Positions 23,555-33,979 are shown, counted from the stretch's first letter. The stretch: DNA of 64,000 bases from Osedax fenrisi (GCA_964019155.1 OZ025240.1:98279386-98343385); one strand, 5' to 3'. Numbers and translations are program-made. The notes: generated from the sequence alone by a model not told the origin.

Positions 23555-23650
<96 letters not shown>

Positions 23651-24012
23651 TATTATATTTAATAGTATTATATTAATTATAAATTATGTTTAGTATTATG
23701 GGATATATTTAATTAGATAACTACTCAATTATGTAAAGAATGCATGGGTACAATTGGAAATGACATTTTGTAAGAGTTTGGAGATTATTAATATAATTAT
23801 TTTAATTTAAGAGAGGGGAATGGCTAAATATAACCTATTGAAATAGATATGCCTCACCATTGTGGGGTAGTTAATGTAGCTTGATAGTTAATCGTAGGAA
23901 TTTATTTAGAGATAATGTAAATAATAATTTTTAATTTCTGCCTAAAGGCAATATAGAATAAGAAGGATAATTCAGATATACTTTTAATAGTATTAACTCT
24001 TTATCTATATAG

Positions 24013-24063
<51 letters not shown>

Positions 24064-24364
24064 ATACTATAAATAGTATCCATACCTTAACAAGAAATAC
24101 TTCCCAATATTTAAATACCTCTTTATCTGCACGGTTGACAATATTACATGTTAATTCCTATAATGGCTGTAAGTTATTTCGTTAAATAGAGTATAAGGTA
24201 TAGTATAATATATATATATTGTAGAATTAGCGAATAAAATGGCGAATTGTAATTATTACATCGGTGATACATAGGGATCTGTTAAGGGTAGAAGGTTTGA
24301 AAGATACTTAAGTTTAGCTCTATGAACGGGGTAGGCTTAATAAGTGTGAAATTATCAGTACACG

Positions 24365-24528
24365 AAGTAGTAGGGGCACTTCAACAGGGGGGACGGGGTG
24401 ATATGTCCCCCTACCCCCACTTTAAAATCTAGGGGGACCTCATATGTATTAGTCCCCCCACTTTTACCACAACATTTATTTTGATTCATTGGTCCCCCCT
24501 ACATACAAACTCGTTCCAGAGCCCCTTC
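24365..24528. mobile_element. G/C-tract-rich insertion in gene 1 intron
   Basis: Defined by comparison: gene 2 reads CAGTACACCAATAAGTGTC without it (near 29,660). The insert has runs of G and C (ACAGGGGGGACGGGGTGATA, TCCCCCTACCCCCAC) and weakly inverted ends (AGGGGCACT / AGGGGCTCT). Class unknown. Confidence 0.5.
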
Positions 24529-24815
24529 CAATGAGTGTCGGTATGAAGTGTGAATACTTTACATTTGGAAGGAGCGTATTTAACAAATATAGAACTTAGG
24601 CACGAGTTATGTTGGCTGATGAGGTATAGTTCATTCCTAATACATATTTTACATTAACCCTAAAAGTAAAGGGGGTTATTATTTAGTAGACTACAATATA
24701 CAAGGCTTTGTTGTTAGTGTAGGTTGTGACGACACATATACATGTGATTCGCAGAGAAGATCTGAATATGATTAATTTGATAATGTAACTTAAGTTAATA
24801 TAATTAGGTTTACGT

Positions 24816-24858
<43 letters not shown>

Positions 24859-25077
24859 ATAGTAAAATATTATAATACATTATAATTTGCATTTATTATT
24901 AAATATGTTGATATGTTGATATGTTGATAAGTGATTAAGTAAAAGACTATTATAACGAACCGTAATCCATAGCATTTAATAATGTCTTCTTACGAATTCG
25001 TGTCATATTTAATAATATATTAATACTATATATAGATAACTTTATAAACCTATATATATATATATATATATATAACT

Positions 25078-25376
25078 GCATGTGTGGCTCAGTGGCTAAG
25101 GCGTCAGACACACAAGCAGTGGGATACGGGTTCGACCCTCGTCCGGGCCATTAATTAATTTTATAAAATGGGTCTTAAAATATTATTTAGAAGTGATCTT
25201 ATATAATTGTGTATAAATAAATGATCGGCTCTCGTTAAAACCATGGATGCCTTAACATGAAAGTGGCTTCAAAGGAACATTAGAGCCATATATGGTTATA
25301 AGTGAAAACTTCATCTAAGTTCCTGGATGGTATGAAAGGAATCCACCAAATAAAAAAAAAATAATAATAATAATAT
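25078..25376 (+). mobile_element. tRNA-Arg-like SINE, full length, only in A1
   Basis: The best-preserved copy: A box TGGCTCAGTGGC, B box GGGTTCGACCCTC, a CGTCCGGGCCA 3' end of the tRNA part, a body as in the other copies and an A-rich/(AAT)n tail. The matching place in A2 (about 52,580) lacks it, so it was inserted, or lost, after the A1/A2 duplication. It ends 42 bp before exon 2. Confidence 0.85.
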
Positions 25377-25417
25377 AAATATATACTTATTAACATATAC
25401 CTATTACTTCTACTTAG

Positions 25418-26017
25418 ATGGGAACACCCGAGGACGATAAAGATGACCAGTTCGAAGACGTCACTGACCACAAGGAGTCGGAAGCAGATCAAACGTTCGA
25501 GAGCCGCGAGTTAGACTATCACGGCAATTACTTCGATAGCTACGACACGTTTTGTTCGGACAGCGTTGTCCGCTCCTCTTACGGAGGTATCGAGGAGAAT
25601 AACACCGGTAGAGTTAGCCCGACACCGGCCTCTCTCAGCCAACTAGATACAGAATACCTCGTGTCCGCGATTTGGTCCAGCGATCTCACTACTGACCTCA
25701 GCACTGACCTCCCAATATCTGAGGTTCACTTTGGAGATCTTGACACTGTGGTATCGAGTTCCGATGATGATGTAATCGTTTGTTCCGATGATGACGTAAT
25801 CGTTTGTTCCGAGTACGATGACGTCACCTACGCGTCGCCTATCATCAGCAGTCGAACTGACCGTGACGTGTGCCGAGTTACTCCGCATGACCTCCGAACT
25901 GGCCACGCCCCTTCCGGTCTACATACTAATCACAACGGTGGAGTCACTCCCGCAACACCCGACTATCAAGTTAGCGAACTCAACACTGACATAACACTGA
26001 CATGTTATTACACGTAA
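25418..26017 (+). CDS. Gene 1 (A1), exon 2: acidic repeat half, truncated tail
   Basis: Starts after the acceptor CTTCTACTTAG (phase 0) and gives 199 residues; with exon 1 the protein has 365. It carries SEADQTFESRELDYHGNYFD, SYDTFCSD, GRVSPTPASLSQLDTEYLVS, about three degenerate copies of the 8-residue VCSDDDVI unit, EYDDVTYASP (echoing exon 1 DDLTYACG) and PATPDYQVSELNTD. It then ends abruptly in ITLTCYYT. Gene 2 continues 60 residues longer to a second GPNDHV motif, so this tail is lost at the junction between the two paralogous units. AATAAA lies about 20 bp after the stop. Confidence 0.8.
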   Translation: MGTPEDDKDDQFEDVTDHKESEADQTFESRELDYHGNYFDSYDTFCSDSVVRSSYGGIEENNTGRVSPTPASLSQLDTEYLVSAIWSSDLTTDLSTDLPISEVHFGDLDTVVSSSDDDVIVCSDDDVIVCSEYDDVTYASPIISSRTDRDVCRVTPHDLRTGHAPSGLHTNHNGGVTPATPDYQVSELNTDITLTCYYT

Positions 26018-26154
26018 CCGACCATATCAAATGTAATAATAAATATAATACAGTACATAGTAAATACAAATATTATTAAAGATATCAATATGTACCTACT
26101 TAACATTATTTTATCATAAAATGTGAAGAAACTAAATATAAATCACATAATGAA

Positions 26155-26192
<38 letters not shown>

Positions 26193-26392
26193 GATCATGT
26201 ATTTAGATAAACACTGTTATATAAAATAAGTATAGAATAGATGCAGATATATAACAGAATAATTTACTTATCGCTTTCTCTATAACATTTGAATATAATG
26301 GCAAAGCATGACATGGAATTTAATGCAGAATAAATAATAAAATATAACGAAAGATACAATATTTTCATTGTTACAATCATACATGTCACATA
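26018..26392. other. Gene 1 3' flank and unit junction
   Basis: From about 26,030 the sequence resembles 19,370 onward (AATATAATACA, ATCAATA, ATAAATCACAT), marking the start of the second inner unit. A (TA)n tract lies at 26,158-26,190. Confidence 0.5.
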
Positions 26393-26966
26393 GGGGAGAG
26401 TACTCGAATGCCGACACACTAATAATAAATTACCATAACTTTATTTCTAAATTAAATATTTCCAAATTTTATTTATAAGTATTAAGTATTAAGTAAGTAT
26501 ATACATATAATAGACATTTTAAATTTTAATTTACTTGATTTAACTCAGATATAACAGGGGTGTCTATAATACGTGCAATTAGGGTGTCGGTGTTATGAAA
26601 ATGTATGTTACTTAGGTAAACGTCAATAACTTTGTAACAAATTGTAAACAATACAAAATATTGTCGGCACATTGTAAAATATAATTAGATCTAAAGATTT
26701 ATTTTAAATATTTAAAACACATATATTTGTATATGATTGAGAATCGATATTGTACTTCAAAAATTTCATAAATTTAGAGTTGTAAAAAAAATCAATTTGA
26801 TGTTTATAATTAAAATAATTATTAATTTATTATATTATAAATATTTAAAAAAAATTATACTTATATGAATTAGAATTACATTAATTATTTGTTGATTGGA
26901 ATTATATGGTAGGAGATCTCTATGGTGTCGATATTACGTGCATGTCGATATTAGAGCACTATCCCC
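26393..26966. mobile_element. TA-flanked inverted-repeat element, 574 bp
   Basis: The left end is GGGGAGAGTACTCGAATGCC and the right end reverse-complemented is GGGGATAGTGCTCTAATATC, both continuing GACA. TA lies on both sides (26,391-26,392 and 26,967-26,968). No coding capacity. Confidence 0.75.
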
Positions 26967-26998
26967 TAGTTGTTGTATATGATTATAAAATATAATGC

Positions 26999-27746
26999 AT
27001 TTATATTGATTTTTTATAGAATCTATAGAATTTATAGAATTGGTATAAAATAGATATTTCACAGTATTATAAAAATTATAAAAGTCCTATATACAAACTA
27101 TTGTAAACCTGATTATCAATCATTACATACATGAATCATCAGTGATGATTCATCAGTGATTATTTATTGTATTATATTGTATTGGTTGGCCAGTAAGTAA
27201 AGTAATCAGTGATAGTGGTTAGATTATAGTTTTATCATCATCATGATTTGTGATTAACTGATCACAATACGATTACAATCATATTACAATCATTGATAAG
27301 CAACTATGCTTTGATTACGAAGTACACCTATAAATCATTGATTGTAATACAATTGTAATCAATGATTGTTAACTGATCACTAACATTGATTCACGATCAG
27401 TTGGTTATCATGATTGTAATACGATTGTAATCAATGATTGTTAACTGATCACTAACATAGATTCACGATCAGTTGGTTATCATGATTGTAATACGATTGT
27501 AATCAATAATAGTTAACTGATCACTAACATAGATTCATGATCAGTTGGTAATCATGATTGTAATACGATTGTAATCGAATCAAAATCTGTGATCGTAATC
27601 AATACATTGTTGAATTGTAATCTGATTACGATCTTTGATTACGTTACTTACTGGGTGATAATCGTATTTCCAATAGTTTGTATATAGGAATTTTATATGT
27701 GTTATAATACTGTGAAACATCTACTCTATAAAAAATCAATATAAAT
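26999..27746. mobile_element. Foldback-type element with internal 72-bp satellite
   Basis: The ends ATTTATATTGATTTTTTATA and its complement at 27,727-27,746 are inverted, and a second inverted pair of about 53 bp (27,051-27,103 against 27,671-27,724, containing TTTCACAGTATTATAA) follows inside. The core is a tandem repeat of about 72 bp with TGATTGTAATACGATTGTAA and TTAACTGATCACTAACATAG, itself rich in palindromes. Absent from the gene 1 unit. Confidence 0.7.
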
Positions 27747-27908
27747 TCATTATTTTGTTTACAATAATCACTGATGATTCATTAAAAATTATACTGAGAT
27801 TACGTTTGCTTTAGAATACTTTTAAATGATGACAATGTTGAATTAAAATCAATGCAAATAGTTTAAAAGTTTAATAACAAACTCTCAAATCATAGTAGAA
27901 AGTATATA

Positions 27909-28088
27909 GTGGAAAGTAACCTAATACGGACACTTTAACAATAAATGGTCTTATAATTGTATGACTTAATAGTTGTATTCAAAAATTACAATATATTAAT
28001 ATTATATAATTATAGATATTATTGTTATTTTACAATTTTATTTAATCTTTTAATTCCATAGATAACTGGAGTGTCCGTATTAGGGACT
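27909..28088. mobile_element. Small TA-flanked inverted-repeat element, 180 bp
   Basis: The left end GTGGAAAGTAACCTAATACG and right end (complement) AGTCCCTAATACG both continue GACAC. TA lies on both sides. Same end style (ATACGGACAC) as the other TA-flanked elements here. Confidence 0.6.
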
Positions 28089-28390
28089 TATATGACCTTT
28101 AGATATATACTTATAACTTAATTAATATTTGATAAAAAAAAGAGCAATTATGTATATAATGTTTATAATTCTTTAGTTTTTAATAATATATTGTTATGTT
28201 TTATATCGATACATTTGTATATTCTTGAGAAGGTTTTAAGGTGAATTTTTTTTTTAATAAATTTAAAAACGTAATAAAAAAATCAATTTATTAGAAATAT
28301 CAGCACCATTGAAATAAATGGTTTCATATTGAGTATTTAATCATTCTTAATACTATATCATTATAATATATCTATAGATAACTGTATATA

Positions 28391-28444
<54 letters not shown>

Positions 28445-28474
28445 AACTTAATAAATATATCTTATTTATATTAG

Positions 28475-28954
28475 ATGGGGTTATACAAAAGAATGAAACG
28501 TATGCTCTGTTACGGAAGTACCAAGAGAATCGCTGCTCGAAAGGAGAAGAGTGAGAAGATAAGGGAAACATACATGTCACGGGATTTAGACATAATACAT
28601 CACATTCTAGGCCCCGGTACAGTAACGACAGGGTACCCACTCCCCGAGTTCCGCGGTGAACGGACTATCGGACGGCGCTGGTCGAACGTCGGCAGCGCCC
28701 CTAGCGACGAATATCGGCGGTCACATCGGCGGTCACATCTCTCCCGCCGTGTAACTAGCAACGCGGCATCAGAACTCGTGCGGGACGGAGTCGACGCGGA
28801 CGAAACTACTAGTATCGATACTAAAACTAATAAGCGAGAACTCCGCAAGGATGCGCCAGCTCACGATATGAACGATGATGACGTCATGTACGCCTGCGGT
28901 GAGGAGTCATGTGACCACTCTATATCAAAACTGGGACCCAACGACCACGTCTTG
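28475..28954 (+). CDS. Gene 2 (A1), exon 1: basic-N-terminus family protein, unrecognised
   Basis: 160 codons, ATG after TTTATATTAG, phase-0 donor TTG then GTATGT. Paralog of gene 1: MGLYKRMKRMLCYGSTKRIA and ARKEKSEKIRE are shared, then LGPGT, PEFRGERTI, RRWSNV, a doubled RRSH from a 15-bp duplication, NDDDVMYACGEES, and KLGPNDHVL at the donor. The donor is canonical, which supports splicing at the same place in gene 1. No localisation signal is evident. Joined to exon 2 the protein has 474 residues. Confidence 0.8.
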
Positions 28955-28955
28955 G

Positions 28956-28999
<44 letters not shown>

Positions 29000-29251
29000 A
29001 TATATTATATTATATTAATATATTAAATAGTATTAAATTAATATTTTTTTTAAATGTGTATTTAGGGACATATTTTATTATATAATTATCCACTTATGGA
29101 GAGAATACATGGGTCATATGTAGAATTGGACATGACATTTTGTAAGAGTTTGGAGATAAGTGAGAAAGGGGAGTGGCTAAATGTAATCTAAATAAATATA
29201 TATGAGGTTAATAGTTAATGTAGTATGGTAGGTTATAGTAGAAACTTATTT

Positions 29252-29313
<62 letters not shown>

Positions 29314-30142
29314 TATTATATATCTGTATATGTTTAGTGTCTGCCTAAATTCAATATCTATAGAATATGTAGTATTATTTAGATGAAGAGGTATTTGAAA
29401 TATTAAGAAGTATTTCTTATTAATGTATGGATACCAGTTTATTTTCAAGCTTGAATATATTACGGTTGACCGTATGATTGCTTTATGTTATTTCGATAAA
29501 CAGGTACCTATAAATATCTACAGTATACTGTATATTATATGTATATTAGAGTATAAACTGTATTAGTTAAGATCATTTATTTGTCATATAATTAGCAAAG
29601 AAATGGCGAGTTAAAATTATTATATTGGGGGATACGCTTCATAAGTGTGATCTTATCAGTACACCAATAAGTGTCAGCATGAAGTATCAATAATATAAAT
29701 TTGGAAGGAGCGTATTTAATAAATATAGAACTTAGACACGAGTTACGATGGCTGATGATTCCTAATACTTCCTAATTCCTAATACTGATTATACATTAAC
29801 CCTGAAATTATATGTGGGTTTATATTCTTTTGTAGATTACAATAAAGATTTATTATTAGGGTAGGTAGGTGACCTACTTAAAAGTATGACTTCCAGATAA
29901 GATCTGAATATAATTAATTTGATAATGCAATTAAATTTAATATAATTAGGTTTATGTAATGCAGTCTATGGTAGTATAGTATTATAGTAAAATATTATAC
30001 TAATTTATAATTTGTATTTATTTAAATATATTGATATTATTAAAATACTATTATAACGAGCCATAATCCATAGCATTTAATAATGTCATCTTACGAATTC
30101 GAGGCATATTTAATAATATATTACTATTTTTATCTATATATA

Positions 30143-30190
<48 letters not shown>

Positions 30191-30291
30191 TATACTCGAA
30201 TTCGTAAGATGACATATATATATATATATATAAATATATAAATATATAAATATATATATACACTTAACATATACCTATAACTTCTACTTAG
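28955..30291. other. Intron of gene 2 (A1)
   Basis: 1.34 kb, opening with GTATGT and then (TA)n. Other (TA)n tracts lie at about 29,256-29,312 and 30,149-30,185. A large stem-loop arm pair precedes the acceptor (see the inverted repeat at 30,084). Confidence 0.7.
30084..30214. repeat. 19-bp inverted repeat before the gene 2 acceptor
   Basis: TGTCATCTTACGAATTCGA at 30,084-30,102 is repeated in inverted form at 30,196-30,214 with a (TA)n-rich loop. It ends 78 bp before exon 2. The gene 1 introns have only the left arm (near 24,983), so the right arm was gained in gene 2. Confidence 0.85.
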
Positions 30292-31236
30292 ATTGGAACC
30301 ATCGATAACGATGACGTCACTGACCACGATGTGTCGGAGGCAGATCAAACGTTCGAAAGCCACGAGTTAGACTATCACGGCAATTACTTCGATAGCTACG
30401 ACACGTTTTGTTCGGACAGCGTTGTCCGCTCCTCTTACTGCGGTATCGAGGAGAATAAAACCGGTAGAGTTAGCCCGACACCGGCCTCTCTTAGCCAACT
30501 AGATACAGAATACCTCGTGTCCACGATTTGGTCCAGCGATCTCGCCACTGACCTCCCGATATCTGAGGGTCACTCGGGAGAACTTGACTCAAGTTTAGAT
30601 GATGATGTAACCGGTTGTTCCGATGATAATGTAACAGTTTGTTGCGATGATGATGTAACCGGTTGTTCAGATGATGATGTAACCATTTTTTCCGATGATG
30701 AAGTAAACTTTTGTTCCGATGATGATGTATCCGTTTGTTCAGATGATGATGTAACCATTTGTTCCGATGATGATGTATCCATTTGTTCAGATGATGATGT
30801 ATCCATTTGTTCCGATGATGATGTATCCGTTTGTTCCGATGATGATGTATCCGTTTGTTCCGATGATGATGTATCCGTTTGTTCAGATGATGATTTATCC
30901 GTTTGTTCCGATGATGAAGTAAACGTGACGTGTGCCGAGTTACTCCGCATGACCTCCAAACTGACCACATACCTAGTGATTAATAATAACAACGGCGGAG
31001 TCGCTCCCGCAACACCCGACCTTCAAGTTAGCGAACACAACACTGACTACACGGTATCCGCTGATACGCCTAGTAACCAACGCAACGACCGTCCGATGGC
31101 CATCGATGACAGTACCGGGGATGTTTCGAATTCGGATTACGAGCGCCTATTTCCGAAACTAGAAAATATAATCTGGAAAGTAGGGCCGAACGACCACGTC
31201 GCGGGGGTGGTGAATAGGCTGTGCATAGAGTTGTAA
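30292..31236 (+). CDS. Gene 2 (A1), exon 2: acidic VCSDDDVS repeat half
   Basis: 314 residues from the acceptor CTTCTACTTAG. It begins IGTIDNDDVTDHDVSEADQT, then ELDYHGNYFDSYDTFCSD as in gene 1. Residues about 100-205 are about 14 copies of an 8-residue unit (VCSDDDVS/T, 24-bp DNA unit). A unique tail with PSNQRNDRPMAIDD, SDYERLFPKLENI and VGPNDHVAGVVNRLCIEL ends at TAA 31,234-31,236. The second GPNDHV echoes the end of exon 1. The antisense frames over the repeat (SSSEQTDT, HHHRNKR) are shadows. Acidic repeats of this kind often mean a disordered, phosphorylatable segment (inference). Confidence 0.8.
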   Translation: MGTIDNDDVTDHDVSEADQTFESHELDYHGNYFDSYDTFCSDSVVRSSYCGIEENKTGRVSPTPASLSQLDTEYLVSTIWSSDLATDLPISEGHSGELDSSLDDDVTGCSDDNVTVCCDDDVTGCSDDDVTIFSDDEVNFCSDDDVSVCSDDDVTICSDDDVSICSDDDVSICSDDDVSVCSDDDVSVCSDDDVSVCSDDDLSVCSDDEVNVTCAELLRMTSKLTTYLVINNNNGGVAPATPDLQVSEHNTDYTVSADTPSNQRNDRPMAIDDSTGDVSNSDYERLFPKLENIIWKVGPNDHVAGVVNRLCIEL

Positions 31237-31260
31237 GTTTAACACAATTGTGTTAAACTT
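31235..31260. repeat. 26-bp perfect palindrome at the gene 2 stop codon
   Basis: AAGTTTAACACAA and its complement with no spacer. It overlaps the last two bases of the TAA stop and is followed by GGTTAACTCAGGTTAA. It could form a hairpin in the 3' UTR. The same palindrome lies at 58,374-58,399. Confidence 0.9.
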
Positions 31261-32552
31261 GGTTAACTCAGGTTAATCTACATGGATGTTGGGGAGACAG
31301 TATACAGTTGGGGAGAGAGAGAAAGGTGAATCGAGTGTGAGATAGAGGGAGATAGAGAGAAAAAGAGAGGAGACGATATTGGAGAAAGCAAGATAGAATA
31401 GATAATGAGATAAGAGAAGGATATATAAAGAAGAGAGAGATAAGCATGTGAATGAATATTATGAATGAACAGGAGTGTGAATAAATATTCAAGATAACGA
31501 TGAACGTACAGCAAGGATAGACAAGAGAGAGTATAGCTTATATTAAAATGATGAAATTGTTATCACCTCAAGGGGAACCGCGAATTTACACGTTAATAAA
31601 TAGGAAAATATGAAATATAGTTAGAAAATACATTACACCCGTACAATTAATATAGGATATCTTATGCTCGTAAGACTAGGCGTCACTTATCTCTTAACTC
31701 TGTGCATAATCGGATAGGTTAAATATTAACGCAAGCAAGGTACATGCCAAGAATGATCATAAAGCGAATATATAAAGTAGCAGACTTCATCATTTACCGC
31801 GAGTTAGACCTATAGGTGGACCTATGACCTATGACCAGATACTGAACTATCCCTAAACAGAGATCATAATTAAATATTAACTGGTTAATAACGTTCTCAG
31901 TTAAATATCGTAGAATATAATTATATCTTAACGTGCAGTAAAACGAGGAAATTTGTATTAAAATAGCTTTACAAAATGTGTCAAATAACGAAAGAAACGA
32001 CAAACAATGGATGAGAAATGATATTCTGGATAAATGCTATTAAATATTATACTTAAAGTCCGTAAAAAACATACGCAGATCTCAATGGAGGTAATCCTGT
32101 ATAATAGAAACTTATATAATAAGATAATTGAATGCATAAATAAAGAATTACATGAAATATGGAAAAATTAACAAGCAACAATTTTAAATTTTGAAGACAT
32201 TTTGCAAATAGTTCTAAAAATTCAAAGTAAATGTTTCAACCAAGTTTCTCTAAGTATAATAATCATAGAAGAAAATTAAGAAAATATACTCATTTAAAAA
32301 GACTTATCACAGAAAATGACAGCAAGCAAATCACTTACAATATAAGCGCTGAGAATTTTTCAAATTCCAATAGATTTGTCGAACGATTTCCGAGTTACGG
32401 ATTTAAGTAAAATTAGGTAAATAATGATCATATATAAAAATAATTGAACCTTAGAACTTTACAGTCTCCTTCAAATTAAGTTGCTTTCAATATTAACAAA
32501 GTATGCCTATAATATTAATGAATAAATATATAAACTATATTATTATTTTTCT

Positions 32553-32634
<82 letters not shown>

Positions 32635-32834
32635 TTTTACACAGAGATAAATATATTCAATGACCAATATCTAATCATGTTCGTATTATTAGTTGCACTT
32701 GTATCATAGTTTAGAAATGCATTATGATAACATAGTTACCTTGCAGTAGTACTACTATATAATAACGTTATTATAGAGTATCAGATAGTTATATTAATAT
32801 TTGACCTGTAACATTTTCTAATGTTTGTAAAGAC
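31261..32834. other. Gene 2 3' flank with polypurine tract
   Basis: A G/A-rich strand runs from about 31,290 to 31,460 (GGGGAGAGAGAGAAAGG, GAGATAGAGGGAGATAGAGA). AATAAA near 31,480 could be a polyadenylation signal. The rest is AT-rich with (TA)n tracts at 32,560-32,630. No further gene is recognised. Preserved in A2 (58,400-59,916). Confidence 0.55.
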
Positions 32835-33420
32835 CAGTGATGGGCACGATCACGATCGTCGATCCCGATCGCGATCGTGATCTTGATCGCGATCGATGAT
32901 CGTTAGAAAATGATCGAGTAAAATGATCGACGATCGTCAGCAACTGATCGCGTGAAAAAAAATTAAACATAATTTATATATATTTATATCAAGAAATAAC
33001 AAAATAGGAGATATAATAGATAGATAGATATATTTTATTGGATTCATTAATGTCGTTCTTTTTTTTCATTTATTATTCTTTTTCGTTTCTTTCTTCGTTT
33101 CCAAATGGCTTCAAAATAAGACCTTGATCTTTTCGGGTTGTTGCCAGTGATTTATTCATACATGGGACAGGAACAGTGATTGTTTAATCATAATAGTTAG
33201 ATATATATTTCGTATTTACATAAAAGATAATAATAAATAAATAAAATACAGTAGATAGACAAAATATGACATTAACAAAAATCAAAATCAAAATAATAAT
33301 AACAAATATAATCCATACATACATATATATTTGATATAGATTTTTTATTTTATTTTTTTTTTAGTTTTTGTTAATATGTTAATTTTATTAAATTAATTTT
33401 AAATTCATTAATTTTTTAAT

Positions 33421-33867
33421 TTATCTATAATATAATTCATCATTGATTAACATATTTTTTACTCTTTTCTTGAACAAATTTTCATTTTTTATATTTTGTA
33501 TATTTGTTTGAAGTAAGTTCCACAGTTTTGGACCTTTTATCAGTAAACTATTTATTGTTCTTGTTGATTTTGAAATTGGTATAGTATACGTTTTATTTGT
33601 TCGTAGAGTATATTTATTATTATTTTTGTTGTGTATGTTAGTTAAATTTGTTGGTAATTGATTATAATATTGTTTATGCATATATATTAGTGTATTATAA
33701 TATGTTAGCTTATCTAATCTAAGTATTTTATTTGATGTGAATAATTCTTTTGTATGATCTCGAAATTTTCTTTTATTTATTATTCTTAAGGTTTTTTTTT
33801 GAATAATTGTTGTATTTTGGTATTTTGGTATTATTTGAGAATATATTTCCCCAAAGTATATTTCCAT
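33421..33867 (-). pseudogene. Retrotransposon ORF2, C-terminal fragment
   Basis: 148 codons typical of the region after the reverse transcriptase: QKKTLRIINKRKFRDHT, KILRLDKLTYYNTL, a WNLL motif and LFKKRVKNMLI at the end. It follows the RT fragment after a frameshift near 33,860, where the preceding frame reads NYGNILWGN. Confidence 0.8.
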
Positions 33868-33979
33868 AGTTTAAGTATGGTAGGAAAATACTATTATATA
33901 TAATTATCAATGAATTTGTTTTAATGAATTTGCTCAATTTTGAGATTAAAATTGAATTTGGGAGAGTTTGTTATTTAAT

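Larger units (their letters stand above)
23555..25417. other. Intron of gene 1 (A1)
   Basis: 1.86 kb. It opens with a (TA)n tract of about 90 bp starting inside the donor. It contains a 160-bp insertion (about 24,365-24,528) absent from gene 2, further (TA)n tracts near 24,010-24,061 and 24,820-24,852, and a SINE at 25,078. The stretch TTTGGAAGGAGCGTATTTAA is shared by all four introns. Confidence 0.7.
17090..33030. repeat. Block A1 of a 16-kb duplication
   Basis: Matches 44,596-60,092 throughout with few substitutions. The match begins at CGATGCA and ends in the GATA-rich tract inside a hAT element. The block carries two paralogous genes and their flanks. Its inner halves (about 19,370-26,030 and 26,030-31,260) are themselves diverged copies of one another. 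Confidence 0.9.

Noticed and set aside
23555..23693. IYIYIY-rich C-terminus of exon 1 as a real membrane segment
   Set aside because: It is translation of (TA)n beyond the donor. Gene 2 has a canonical GTATGT at the same place. Kept only as a possible unspliced isoform.
27100..27660. CRISPR-like array from regularly spaced repeats
   Set aside because: The repeats are contiguous 72-bp satellite units without unique spacers, within a foldback element of an animal genome.
30491..30992. Antisense open frames across gene 2 exon 2 (HHHRNKR and SSSEQTDT repeats); same at 57,654-58,131
   Set aside because: They are translations of the 24-bp minisatellite in other frames. The plus frame is the one that joins exon 1 in phase and is kept open outside the repeat.
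30292..31236. CRE sites (TGACGTCA) in exon 2 as regulatory elements
   Set aside because: They are produced by coding of Asp-Asp-Val repeats (GATGACGTCA). No independent evidence for regulation.
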